Of a stretch of 64,000 nucleotides of DNA, positions 46,783 through 55,610 are shown piece after piece (position 1 is the first letter of the stretch; every line of letters starts with the position of its first letter). Origin of the DNA: Rhabdothermincola sediminis (GTDB taxonomy: Bacteria > Actinomycetota > Acidimicrobiia > Acidimicrobiales > Acidimicrobilacustridaceae); contig NZ_JACFSZ010000007.1 in assembly GCF_014805525.1 (NCBI RefSeq), positions 62,001 through 126,000 of the forward strand, read 5' to 3'. The notes under the pieces are model-generated. The model made no database searches and was not told where the DNA came from. It saw only the letters and a program-made list of their open reading frames with translations. The position numbers were made by a program, and so were the translations under genes.

Positions 46783-48486
46783 TCAGCCCGAGCGTCGGGG
46801 TGACGGGTAGTCGGGGACTTGCTCGCCGGGCGGTGGCTGGTCGTAGATCGTCACCGAGCCTGCCACCTGGAACACCGGCGTGCCGTTCTCGGGCCACTCC
46901 CCGGGCAGGTAGCGCTTGCCGCCGTCCACGTAGCGGTACAGGCCCCGGCCTTCACGGAAGATCTCGTCCTGGCCCTCCGCGTCGGGATCCCACCAGATCA
47001 GGGTGGCGTCGTCGATGCCGAGGTAGTCGGTCTTGGGCCAGATGCCCTTGTCCCCGTAGGACAGCGATGGCTGGCTGATGGCCCGGGGCGTGGGCTCCGC
47101 GGCGAACAGCGCCTGACGGAAGGTCTCCGGAGTGAGGTTCGGCCCCACACCCTGGACAGCCGCGTAGAACAGGTTCACCATCGGGATGGTGACCGGCGAG
47201 CCGGTCTTGGTGGGCGGCGGCTCGCCGAAGTACCACCGGTACAGGCCGTACGAGCTGGACAGCTCCGGCGCGGTGCGCGCCGCGAGGCTGCTCACCCCGA
47301 AGGCGTGCGCCCACTGCCGCTGGTCGTAGGTGCGGGCGAACGCTGCGGTGTCGGTCAGCGCGCCGGCGGCGACCCACTCGGGGAAGTACTCCTGCGCCGT
47401 GGCGGCCCGGGTGAGGGGCTGCGGTGCGATGGGGTCGCCACTGAAGATCACCGTCGTCACCCCGGATTGCTTCAGCCTGGCGATGAGCTGGGGGGCGGAG
47501 GTCTGCAGGTCGATGGGGCTGGCGTAGGAGAGGGTCTCGGCCAGCGTCACCCCGTAGGCGCGGAGCTCCGAGCCCATGGTGTCGGCGAGCTGCTCGGAAT
47601 CCGTCCCGGTGGTCAGGTACACCAGCCCGAACCGCCGCGGCTGGCTGCGCAGGGCGGGGTCGCCCGCGTACTCGGCGTCCCGCCCGGCCAGCGCCTTGCC
47701 GATGTACTCGACCAGGTGTGCTCTCCCCTGCTCGGGGTTGTTGCCCACTCCCCACACGTAGGGGGCCCGCTCGATGTACCAGTCGTCGGACTGGCCGGGG
47801 GTGCACTGGATGCACATCACCTTGCGCGCCGCCAGCTCGTCGGCGAAGGCGGAGGTGAGCAGCGGTCCTCCCAGCACGACGAACGACTGCTTCTCGGCGA
47901 TGGCCACCGCGTCGGCACGCGCCGCCACCTCGTCCTCCGACGACCCCGTTCCGGTGTACACCTCGAGATCCACCTTGCGCCCGTAGGTCTCGTAGAACCG
48001 CTCGTAGAGCTCGATGAAGCCCCGCACCGTCTGCTCGGTCTGGGCGTTGGTGTCGTCCACCGCGATGGCGCTGGTGATGAAGTCGATCACCGGGTCCGTC
48101 TCCGGGGTGAGGTACAGGACCACCTTGATCGAGTCCGCGGTGACCCCCGGGGAGGTGGCACCACCGTTGTCACCCGTGAAGGGGGCGTAGCACTCCTGGG
48201 CGAAGAAGCTCGGGTAGGCCTGCCGACCCCGTGACGTGTCGCAGCGATCACCCCAGTCGATCTGATCGGTGATGCCCCGGGCCTGCGCGTCGCTCCAGCT
48301 CAGCGCGCCGGCACCGGGCTCGACACCTCCGGTCGTCGCGGTCCCGGAGGCGGTGGGCTCGGTGTCATCACCGCCCCTCGAGATCACCGCCACGGCCACG
48401 ATGACCGCCACCACCACCACGATGGCAAGCAACGGTCCGTAGCGCTTCATGGCACTGGTGCGGTTCGGTGCGGTGGTCGGTTGCAC
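46783..48486 (-). CDS. ABC transporter substrate-binding protein, branched-chain type (567 aa)
   Basis: A single membrane helix near residues 19-36 (LLAIVVVVAVIVAVAVI) anchors the protein, without a lipobox cysteine, followed by an acidic/Thr-rich linker. The binding domain (periplasmic-binding-protein type 1 fold) has SIKVVLYLTPETDPVIDFIT, then FVVLGGPLLTSAFADELAAR and WGVGNNPEQGRAHLVEYIG. At 567 residues it is much longer than LivK (about 370). The GTG start has GGGGGGAG upstream. The importer genes follow immediately on the same strand, so this is their binding protein; the ligand may be an amino acid, amide or aromatic acid. Confidence 0.85.
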   Translation of the reverse strand: MQPTTAPNRTSAMKRYGPLLAIVVVVAVIVAVAVISRGGDDTEPTASGTATTGGVEPGAGALSWSDAQARGITDQIDWGDRCDTSRGRQAYPSFFAQECYAPFTGDNGGATSPGVTADSIKVVLYLTPETDPVIDFITSAIAVDDTNAQTEQTVRGFIELYERFYETYGRKVDLEVYTGTGSSEDEVAARADAVAIAEKQSFVVLGGPLLTSAFADELAARKVMCIQCTPGQSDDWYIERAPYVWGVGNNPEQGRAHLVEYIGKALAGRDAEYAGDPALRSQPRRFGLVYLTTGTDSEQLADTMGSELRAYGVTLAETLSYASPIDLQTSAPQLIARLKQSGVTTVIFSGDPIAPQPLTRAATAQEYFPEWVAAGALTDTAAFARTYDQRQWAHAFGVSSLAARTAPELSSSYGLYRWYFGEPPPTKTGSPVTIPMVNLFYAAVQGVGPNLTPETFRQALFAAEPTPRAISQPSLSYGDKGIWPKTDYLGIDDATLIWWDPDAEGQDEIFREGRGLYRYVDGGKRYLPGEWPENGTPVFQVAGSVTIYDQPPPGEQVPDYPSPRRSG

Positions 48487-48517
48487 GAGCTCCCCCCTTC
48501 TCGCCGGCTCCGGCGGT

Positions 48518-51500
48518 TCAGCGACTCCTCGCCCCTGAGCGGGCGATCACGTCGTTCGAGTCCCCCAGGTACGACGCCACGACGTCCGGGTGGGCCAGCA
48601 CCTCCGGCGATAGCCCCTCCGCGATGACCCGACCCTGGTCGAGTGCGATCAGCCGGTCGGCGACCGTCGTCACCAGCGGCATGTCGTGCTCGATGACCAT
48701 CAGGCTGGCCCCCAGCGTGTCACGGATCCGCACCAGGAGGGGCGCAAGTGCTTCCGCCTCCTTCTGGGCGATGCCGCTGGAGGGCTCGTCGAGCAGGATC
48801 ACCGACGGCCCGTGGGCCACCAGGCAGGCGAGGTCGACCACCCGCCGGGAACCGGTCGACAGCTCCCGCACGAACTTCGATCGGAACGCTCCCAGGCCGA
48901 GCAGCTCGACGAGCTCGTCGACCCGGAGCCCCACGGCATGCTCGCTGTCCTGGAACGCCGGCATCCGCAGGGCGGCGTTGAGCGGGTCGCGCACGTCGAC
49001 CCACCGATCGAGAGCGACCGCGATCGTCTCCTCCACCGTCATCGAGGGGAACAGCCGCGCGTCCTGGAAGGACCGGCCGATCCCCCTGCGGGCCCGGGCG
49101 TCGGGCCCCATCCGGGTGACGTCCCGTCCGGCCAGCAGCACCAGGCCGCTCGAAGGGCGCAGGTAGCCCGACACCAGGTCGAACAGCGTGGTCTTGCCGG
49201 CCCCGTTGGGCCCGATGATCCCGAGGATCTCGCCCGGTCGCACCTCCACGGACACCTCGTCGACGGCACGGATGCCCCCGAAGTGCACGCACAGCCCCCG
49301 TGTCTCGAGCGCCGGGAGCGAGACCGCCTGCTGGTCGCCGTCCCCGCTGATCGCGGCGAGCGTGGTGGCGGCGTCGCCGGGGATGGTCGGCACGGTGGGG
49401 ATGGCCGGGCCGGCAGGAGCAGTCGCGGCAGGTGGTGCGGCCGACACCGCGGCCATCCCCGCCGCCGCACCCTCGAGGAACACCGAGCGCAGGACGTCCG
49501 GCCGGTCGAGCAGCTCGGCCGTCTCGCCGGAGAACCGGATCTCGCCCTTCTCCATGAAGTAGGCCCGCTCGGCCACGGCGAGGGCCACGTTCACCGACTG
49601 CTCGACCAGGATGATCGTGGTGCCCTGCGCCTGGATGGCTCGCACCACCTCGAGCAGCTGCTCCACGACCGCCGGCGCCAGGCCCAGGGACAGCTCGTCG
49701 ATCATGAGCAGTCTGGGTCGCGACAGGAACGCCATGGCCAGGGCGAGCTGCTGCTGCTGCCCGCCGGAGAGGTTCGCGGCGGGCTCCCCCAGTCGCTCGC
49801 GCAGGACGGGGAACCGACCGAGCACCTCCGCGGTGCGCTCGGCGACGGCCGCCGGGTGGTGGCGGTCGATCCACGACGCGACCCGCAGGTTCTCCGCCAC
49901 GGTCAACGACGGGAACACCCCCTGACCCCCCGGCACCATCGTGACCCCGAGCGCCGCGATCTCATCGGGGGGGACGTGGGTGATGTCGCGGCCGTCGAAG
50001 ATCACCGCGCCCTTGTCGGCCTCGGTCACCCCGCAGATGGCCTTGAGCAGGGTGGACTTGCCCGCCCCGTTGGTGCCCAGTAGGGCCACCACCTCGCCCT
50101 CGTCGATCTCGAAGTCGACGTCGAAGAGCACCTGCACGTCGCCGTAGGCGACCTGGAGCTGACGCACGAGCAGCAGCTTGACCCTGCCTTGGCGGCGCTC
50201 GTAGAGGACCTCGGAGCGGGCCGCGGCCGTGGTCCACACCTGCTTGATGTCACGGTCGATGACCCGCCCCGCGGTGGAGAGGATGAGCCCGCCGGCCAGG
50301 AACACGGGGGCCATCACCATCATGCCCACCTCGATGCTGAAGGTGTCGGTGAACCACCCGATGATCGGAAGCACGACGAGGCCGGGGATCACGAACAGGG
50401 CGCCCATCGAGTACCCGAGCGAGCGGGCCCGGGGCGGGATGGCCAGCGAGAGGGCGGCGAACACCCCCGGCCCGATGATGGCCAGCGCAGCCGACAAGCC
50501 CATGTTCACCACCACCGCGACGGAGAGATACGGCGCGAGCGCGAACAACGCAGCGAGTCCCGCGGTGAAGAACGCCACGTAAGCGACGAAGCGGATCACC
50601 AGGCCGGGGTCGCGCTGGATGAGCCTGGTGCCGACCCGGGCACCCACCACCAGCCCGACGAGCTGCACGGGCTCCGCGGCGGCCGCGATCCAAGATCGCT
50701 GCACCTCGTCCAGCCCGAAGCGGGTCTCGTAGAGGATGGCAGCCAACGACGCGTAGCCGATCAGCGAGGCGGCCAGGAACGGCAGGGCCCAGAAGATCCG
50801 CCGCAGGCTCTCGATCTTCCACACCGTGCGCCAGCCCTCGGCGAAGGAGGGTGGCACCTCCTCGGTGACGACCGCTTCGGCCGACGCGCCCATGGCGGCG
50901 CGCTCCTGCTGACCACGGATCGGCTCCCGCAGGCGCAGCCCGGCCAGGACCAGGATCACCGTGGGCACCGCGAAGACCAGGAACGGCACCCGCCACCCGC
51001 CCCAGGCGGCGAGCACCCCCGCGAGCAGCGGCCCGATGAACGCCCCGATCGCGTTCGCCGCCCGGTGGAAGGAGAACACCCGGGGCCGGGCGGCGATGGG
51101 GAACCAGTCGGCGAGCAGCGAGTTGTGGGTAGGCCACACGGTGGCCAGCCCGACGCCCGAGCCGGCCCGCATCAGCACCAGCATCCACACCGCGACCGAC
51201 AGGCCGGTGCCCACGGTGAACAGGGCGAACACCGAGGCCCCCACCAGCATGAGCCGCACCCGGCTCTGGCGGTCGGCGAGCCAGGCGATGGGCACCTGGA
51301 GCGCCAGCCCGAGCAGCGACGCCGCCGCCACCAGCGAGAGGATGCCGGTGTTGGTGAGCTCGAAGTGGTCACGGATGTTTGGCAGCAGCAGCCCGAAGCC
51401 GGTGCGGTCGAACTCGTCCACCATGTTGAATCCGAACAGCACCAGCAACGCGTAGACGGGCCCGTTGCCGGTGAGGTCGGTGAGCCAGTGCACCGGGTGG

Positions 51501-51571
51501 CGCAGCGCAGCGGCGAACCGCTGAGGCCACGGTCCGGGACCGTGGGTGGCCAGTGGCGGGACAGGGATCAC
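48518..51571 (-). CDS. MFS transporter-LivF-LivG triple fusion (1017 aa)
   Basis: The N-terminal 425 residues form a 12-helix MFS domain (for example [20 protein letters not shown] and [20 protein letters not shown]). Two ABC ATPases follow. The first, LivF-like, has [12 protein letters not shown] near 497-508, [15 protein letters not shown] and [13 protein letters not shown]. The second, LivG-like, has [13 protein letters not shown] near 783, signature [13 protein letters not shown] and [13 protein letters not shown] 60-residue Ala/Pro-rich linker joins them. The GTG start overlaps the stop of the permease gene. This joins a secondary carrier to both motor domains of a branched-chain importer; how they cooperate is not known. 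Confidence 0.88.
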   Translation of the reverse strand: MIPVPPLATHGPGPWPQRFAAALRHPVHWLTDLTGNGPVYALLVLFGFNMVDEFDRTGFGLLLPNIRDHFELTNTGILSLVAAASLLGLALQVPIAWLADRQSRVRLMLVGASVFALFTVGTGLSVAVWMLVLMRAGSGVGLATVWPTHNSLLADWFPIAARPRVFSFHRAANAIGAFIGPLLAGVLAAWGGWRVPFLVFAVPTVILVLAGLRLREPIRGQQERAAMGASAEAVVTEEVPPSFAEGWRTVWKIESLRRIFWALPFLAASLIGYASLAAILYETRFGLDEVQRSWIAAAAEPVQLVGLVVGARVGTRLIQRDPGLVIRFVAYVAFFTAGLAALFALAPYLSVAVVVNMGLSAALAIIGPGVFAALSLAIPPRARSLGYSMGALFVIPGLVVLPIIGWFTDTFSIEVGMMVMAPVFLAGGLILSTAGRVIDRDIKQVWTTAAARSEVLYERRQGRVKLLLVRQLQVAYGDVQVLFDVDFEIDEGEVVALLGTNGAGKSTLLKAICGVTEADKGAVIFDGRDITHVPPDEIAALGVTMVPGGQGVFPSLTVAENLRVASWIDRHHPAAVAERTAEVLGRFPVLRERLGEPAANLSGGQQQQLALAMAFLSRPRLLMIDELSLGLAPAVVEQLLEVVRAIQAQGTTIILVEQSVNVALAVAERAYFMEKGEIRFSGETAELLDRPDVLRSVFLEGAAAGMAAVSAAPPAATAPAGPAIPTVPTIPGDAATTLAAISGDGDQQAVSLPALETRGLCVHFGGIRAVDEVSVEVRPGEILGIIGPNGAGKTTLFDLVSGYLRPSSGLVLLAGRDVTRMGPDARARRGIGRSFQDARLFPSMTVEETIAVALDRWVDVRDPLNAALRMPAFQDSEHAVGLRVDELVELLGLGAFRSKFVRELSTGSRRVVDLACLVAHGPSVILLDEPSSGIAQKEAEALAPLLVRIRDTLGASLMVIEHDMPLVTTVADRLIALDQGRVIAEGLSPEVLAHPDVVASYLGDSNDVIARSGARSR

Positions 51572-53769
51572 GAGCCGCTCCCGGCGGGCTCACCGGTGGA
51601 CACGACACCGGCCGGGTCGCGGACCAGGACCGGTCCCGCCGCGGCGCCGGGTGCGTCGGCCCGCTCCGCCGTCTGCTCCACGGCCCGCTCGGCGTGCTCG
51701 ACCGGTACCCGATCCTGCCGCACGTCGGCCAACAGGCTGGGCACGACGATCCCCCGGCGCCGGGCCACCGCCCGCAACCACAGGTCGCGGAGCCGGTACA
51801 CCAGCCCAGCCAAGCCGCCCGGGAAGACCATGAGCACGAACAGCACGCCGATGGCGGAGGGCAGCAGCTGCCACTGCACCGGCAGGAACCACGTGCCGCC
51901 CTGCAGGAAGAGCGCACCGAGGAAGGCCCCGGCGAGCGAGCCGAGACCACCCACCACCGCGGAGGTGAACACGGCGAAGTTGGTGCCCGGCTCGTAGAGC
52001 GCGGGGCTGTACTGCTGTTGCAGCACGGTGAGCAGGCAGCCGGCGACCGCGGCGATGCCGCCGGAGAGCGCGAACGCGGTGAGCTTGGTGCGGGTCAGGT
52101 TGACCCCGTAGGCCTGCACCGCCCGCTCGTTCTCCCGCTGGGCGAGCAGCACCCGACCGGTGCGGCTCCGGCGGATGCCCCGAGCGGCGAGCAATGCCAG
52201 CCCGAAGGTGGCGAGCGCGACGAGATACAGCGTGCGGTCGGCGGAGGTGTCGATGAAGCCGAACAGTGCCGGGCGCTCGAAGCGCCGGTCGGGTATCCAG
52301 CGGACGTGCTTGGGACTGAGCAACCAGAACGAGCTCGCGAGTGCGAAGGCGAAGGTGACCACCGCCAGGAACAGCCCGCGCAGGCGCAGCGCCGGGAGCC
52401 CGACGAGCACCGCGATGCCACCACCGGCGAGCGCGCTCGCCAGCATCGCGATCCCCAGGTCGACCCCCCAGGAGGACACCGCGAGGGCGCCCACCGCACC
52501 CCCGTAGCCCGCGATGGCCATCTGACCGAGCGAGACTTGGCCGGCCCACCCGGTGAGCACGATCACCGACAGGGCCACCAGCCCGAAGATGGCGACCGCC
52601 GCGGCCTTCCGGAGGTCCGCGCTGCCCCGATCGCCGGGCAGCCACTCGAGCCACACCGGGACGGTGACCAGCACGAGGCTCAGCACTGCCAACCCTCCCC
52701 AGCTCACGGCCCGCACCTGCGGCAGGAGTCGTAGCTCGTGGGGGATCGGTCGGATCTCGTCCGCGGCCTGCCAGCTCGACGAGCCGTCCTGCTCGGCCCG
52801 GGTGCTGCCCGTGCGCCGGGCGGCGAGCGCCACCATGACGATGGCGGCGACGATCGGGTACACGTACTCGGGGTTGCGGGGGTGGTTCCACACCACACCC
52901 TGCTCGAGGATCCCGAGGGCCACGGCCGACAGCGCGACGGCCGGCAGGTGGTCGAGCCGGCCGAGCATCAGCGCGGCCAGGGCGAAGAGCAGCGCCCCGA
53001 AGCTCGCCACCCCGAGCGCGGGGAGGCCGACCACGCCGGCCCGCAGGAACAACCCGGTGAACGAGAGCAGGGCGGAGATCGCCCACACGAGCGTCTGGAG
53101 CCGCCGGACGGGAACCCCGAGGAGGCTGGCCCGATCGGCACGCTCGGCGCTGGCCCGGATCGCCATGCCCACCGCGGTGTACCGCAGGAACAGCGCCACG
53201 ACGACCAGCACCACGGGGGCGACCACCAGGGCGACGAGGTGATCGGCGGAGAACAGCAGCGGACTCACCTCGAAGCTCCAGGTGAGCGGGATCTCGATCT
53301 TGAGCGTGTTGGGCCGCTGGTCCCACAGCCGCGGCAGCAGCATGGCGATGACCCACAGCATCTGGGAGAGACCGATGGTGGCCACCGTGAGGATCAGCCG
53401 CGAGGCGCGGAAGAACCGGCGGATGATCGCCAGCTCCACCACCGCGCCCAGCACGACCGCGGCGGCCAGGCCGATGGCGGCGCCGAGGAGGTAGTTCAGC
53501 CCCGAATAGAGGATGAGGTTCGCGGCCAGCACAGCCGGTGCGAACCCGAGGTCCGACTGGGCGAAGTTCAAGATGCGGTTCGCCCGGTACACGAGCGCCA
53601 TCCCCACCGCGACCAGCGCGCCGAGCAGGCCGAGCACGGCACCCACGAGGAACACCCCCGCCGGCGCGGGGAACAGGGCGAGCTGCACCGCGATGATCGC
53701 CGCGGCGGGACCGGCGGCGACCGCAGCCCGCCGCAGCATCGGCGCGTCGATCAGCTCAGCCGCAGCCAT
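51568..53769 (-). CDS. LivH-LivM fused permease (733 aa)
   Basis: Two inner-membrane permease domains are joined. The LivH half (about 30-310) has VALVYRANRILNFAQSDLGF-type sequence near residues 52-70 and VGMAIRASAERADRASLLGV. The LivM half (about 370-680) has VLTGWAGQVSLGQMAIAGYG and GRVLLAQRENERAVQAYGVN, the EAA-like loop that docks on the ATPase. The ATG at 53767-53769 follows GAAGGGGG; the longer frame upstream is antisense to the LLM gene. It is first in the importer operon, followed by the MFS-ATPase fusion and the binding protein. Confidence 0.9.
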   Translation of the reverse strand: MAAAELIDAPMLRRAAVAAGPAAAIIAVQLALFPAPAGVFLVGAVLGLLGALVAVGMALVYRANRILNFAQSDLGFAPAVLAANLILYSGLNYLLGAAIGLAAAVVLGAVVELAIIRRFFRASRLILTVATIGLSQMLWVIAMLLPRLWDQRPNTLKIEIPLTWSFEVSPLLFSADHLVALVVAPVVLVVVALFLRYTAVGMAIRASAERADRASLLGVPVRRLQTLVWAISALLSFTGLFLRAGVVGLPALGVASFGALLFALAALMLGRLDHLPAVALSAVALGILEQGVVWNHPRNPEYVYPIVAAIVMVALAARRTGSTRAEQDGSSSWQAADEIRPIPHELRLLPQVRAVSWGGLAVLSLVLVTVPVWLEWLPGDRGSADLRKAAAVAIFGLVALSVIVLTGWAGQVSLGQMAIAGYGGAVGALAVSSWGVDLGIAMLASALAGGGIAVLVGLPALRLRGLFLAVVTFAFALASSFWLLSPKHVRWIPDRRFERPALFGFIDTSADRTLYLVALATFGLALLAARGIRRSRTGRVLLAQRENERAVQAYGVNLTRTKLTAFALSGGIAAVAGCLLTVLQQQYSPALYEPGTNFAVFTSAVVGGLGSLAGAFLGALFLQGGTWFLPVQWQLLPSAIGVLFVLMVFPGGLAGLVYRLRDLWLRAVARRRGIVVPSLLADVRQDRVPVEHAERAVEQTAERADAPGAAAGPVLVRDPAGVVSTGEPAGSGS

Positions 53770-53791
53770 GCCCCCTTCGGCCCCCCCGACC

Positions 53792-53814
53792 TTGCACAGC
53801 ACGTGCAACGTGCT
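53792..53814. promoter_or_regulatory. Overlapping dyads upstream of the importer operon
   Basis: Two inverted repeats interlock: TTGCAC-N5-GTGCAA (53792-53808) and AGCACGT-N3-ACGTGCT (53798-53814). They lie 23 bases before the permease ATG, between divergent genes, and suit a dimeric regulator such as a TetR-type repressor. No regulator gene is adjacent. Confidence 0.45.
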
Positions 53815-53891
53815 CGCCACGCTACCCGGACTGTCCCGGGCGTGCCGGGAACGCCGGGTGCACGGCGGTCGAGCCGCTGCCGGCGCCGCAG

Positions 53892-53897
53892 TAGCGT
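53892..53897 (+). promoter_or_regulatory. TAGCGT -10 hexamer for a leaderless LLM oxidoreductase message
   Basis: TAGCGT ends seven bases before the ATG at 53905, and no ribosome site is visible between, so transcription would start at or next to the A of ATG. Confidence 0.45.
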
Positions 53898-53904
53898 GCG
53901 TTCC

Positions 53905-54921
53905 ATGAAGGTCGACGGAGGACTCGGGCTCGCGCTCACACTCGACAACATCGTCCAGCAGGCACAGGATGGGGAAGCGGCCGGCTACGACGGCTTCTGG
54001 TCGGCGGAGACCAGCCACGACCCGTTCTTCCCGCTGCTGCTCGCCGCCGAGCACACCGAGCGCATCCAGCTCGGCACCGGCATCGCGGTGGCGTTCGCCC
54101 GCAACCCGATGATCACCGCCAACATCGGCTACGACCTGCAGGTCTACTCGAAGGGCCGGTTCCTGCTCGGCCTCGGCTCGCAGATCAAGCCCCACATCAC
54201 CAAGCGCTTCTCCATGCCCTGGTCACACCCCGCCGCTCGTATGCGCGAGTTCGTCCAGGCCATGCGCGCCATCTGGGAGAGCTGGGACACCGGCGGCAAG
54301 CTCGACTTCCGAGGCGACTTCTACACCCATACGCTGATGACGCCGTTCTTCAACCCCGGTCCGAACCCCTACGGCCCACCCAAGGTGTTCCTCGCCGCCG
54401 TGGGCGAGAAGATGACCGAGGTGGTGGGCGAGGTGTGCGACGGGATGCTCTGTCACGGCTTCACCACCGAGCGCTACCTGAAGGAGGTCACGCTCCCCGC
54501 GCTCGATCGGGGCCTGGCCCGTAGTGGCCGCACCCGGGAGCAGCTCGAGCTGTCGCTGCCGGCGTTCGTGGTGACCGGCACCAACGAGGAGGAGATGGCC
54601 GCCTCTGCCAAGGGGGTCCGCCAGCAGATCGCCTTCTACGGCTCCACCCCCGCCTACCGGCCAGTGCTAGCCCTCCACGGCTGGGGTGATCTGCAGGACG
54701 AGCTGAACGCGCTGTCCAAGCAGGGAGAGTGGGTCGAGATGGGCGAGCTCATCGATGACGAGATCCTGCAGGCGTTCGCGGTGGTGGCCGAACCGGACCA
54801 GCTCGCCGCGGGCTTGCTCGCCCGCTACGGCGGATTGGTCGACCGCATCAGTTTCTACGCCCCTTACAAGGCCGCGCCGGAGACCTGGCTGCCGGTGATC
54901 GCGGCGCTCAAGGCCGGCTGA
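53905..54921 (+). CDS. LLM-class F420-dependent oxidoreductase (338 aa)
   Basis: KVDGGLGLALTLDNIVQQAQ and GYDGFWSAETSHDPFFPLLL give the luciferase-like TIM barrel. RIQLGTGIAVAFARNPM and GRFLLGLGSQIKPHITKRFS are typical of the TIGR03617-type F420-binding subgroup of actinobacteria. It probably transfers hydride to or from coenzyme F420 on an unknown substrate. The ATG is the start; a much longer upstream frame is antisense to the permease gene. The last 14 bases overlap the convergent phosphatase gene. Confidence 0.87.
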   Translation: MKVDGGLGLALTLDNIVQQAQDGEAAGYDGFWSAETSHDPFFPLLLAAEHTERIQLGTGIAVAFARNPMITANIGYDLQVYSKGRFLLGLGSQIKPHITKRFSMPWSHPAARMREFVQAMRAIWESWDTGGKLDFRGDFYTHTLMTPFFNPGPNPYGPPKVFLAAVGEKMTEVVGEVCDGMLCHGFTTERYLKEVTLPALDRGLARSGRTREQLELSLPAFVVTGTNEEEMAASAKGVRQQIAFYGSTPAYRPVLALHGWGDLQDELNALSKQGEWVEMGELIDDEILQAFAVVAEPDQLAAGLLARYGGLVDRISFYAPYKAAPETWLPVIAALKAG

Positions 54922-55564
54922 GCAGCAGCTCTCGCAGTTCGGCCACGGTCTCGACCACGTGGTCGGCGCCGGCGTCCTCGAGCTCGCTGCGGGGGCCGTA
55001 ACCCCACAGAACGCCGATCGAGGCGACGCCGAGGTGCCGGGCCGCGATGACGTCGTGCTCGCGGTCACCGACCATCACCACCCCCTCCGGGGAGCGGACC
55101 CGAAGCTCCCTCAGCGCGTGCTCGATCACGTCCCGCTTGGTCTGGCGGTCGCCGGTGTAGTCGGCGCCGGCCACGAACGCGAACCACGAGGTGAGACCGA
55201 AGTGGTCGAGCACCGTCATCGCCGTGGGGGTGGGCTTGGAGGTCGCCACCGCCAGGGACGCACCGGCCCCCGTGAGCTCGGCGAGCAGCTCGGGCACCCC
55301 GTCGATGACCCGGTTCTCGAAGGCCCCCCGCTCCGCGACGTACTCCCGGTAGGCGGCGACCGCCACCGACAGGGACGGTTCCGTGAGACCGAGGTAGCGG
55401 GCGAAGCCGTCGTGTGCCGGTGGCCCGATGAGGATGTCGAGCGAGTCCCGGTCCTCGACGGTCATGCCGATCGTCGCCAGGGCCCGCTCGAGCCCGTTGA
55501 GCAGCCCCTCGCGAGGGTCGGTGAGGGTGCCGTCGAGGTCGAACAGCACCGTGTGGTAGCGCAT
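54908..55564 (-). CDS. HAD-family phosphatase, Gph-like (218 aa)
   Basis: All four HAD motifs are visible: HTVLFDLDGTLTDP (I), LAVATSKPTP (II, with the Ser/Thr), the lysine in DRQTKRDVIEHAL (III) and VVMVGDREHDVIAA (IV). The alpha-helical cap with GPPAHDGFARYLGLTE places it near phosphoglycolate phosphatase/pyrophosphatase (Gph/PpaX). It hydrolyses a small phosphate ester in the cytoplasm; the substrate is a family-level guess. TACGCT lies ten bases before the ATG. Confidence 0.85.
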   Translation of the reverse strand: MRYHTVLFDLDGTLTDPREGLLNGLERALATIGMTVEDRDSLDILIGPPAHDGFARYLGLTEPSLSVAVAAYREYVAERGAFENRVIDGVPELLAELTGAGASLAVATSKPTPTAMTVLDHFGLTSWFAFVAGADYTGDRQTKRDVIEHALRELRVRSPEGVVMVGDREHDVIAARHLGVASIGVLWGYGPRSELEDAGADHVVETVAELRELLLSRP

Positions 55565-55610
55565 GACCTCGCCGAGCGTACTGCCGGCGACCGCACCGGC
55601 CGCCGGCAGC

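Noticed and set aside
51590-53356. Long arginine-rich frame opposite or beside the Liv permease
   Set aside because: Its composition (Arg/Gly/Ala-rich, no domains) is that of an out-of-frame reading of a GC-rich gene.
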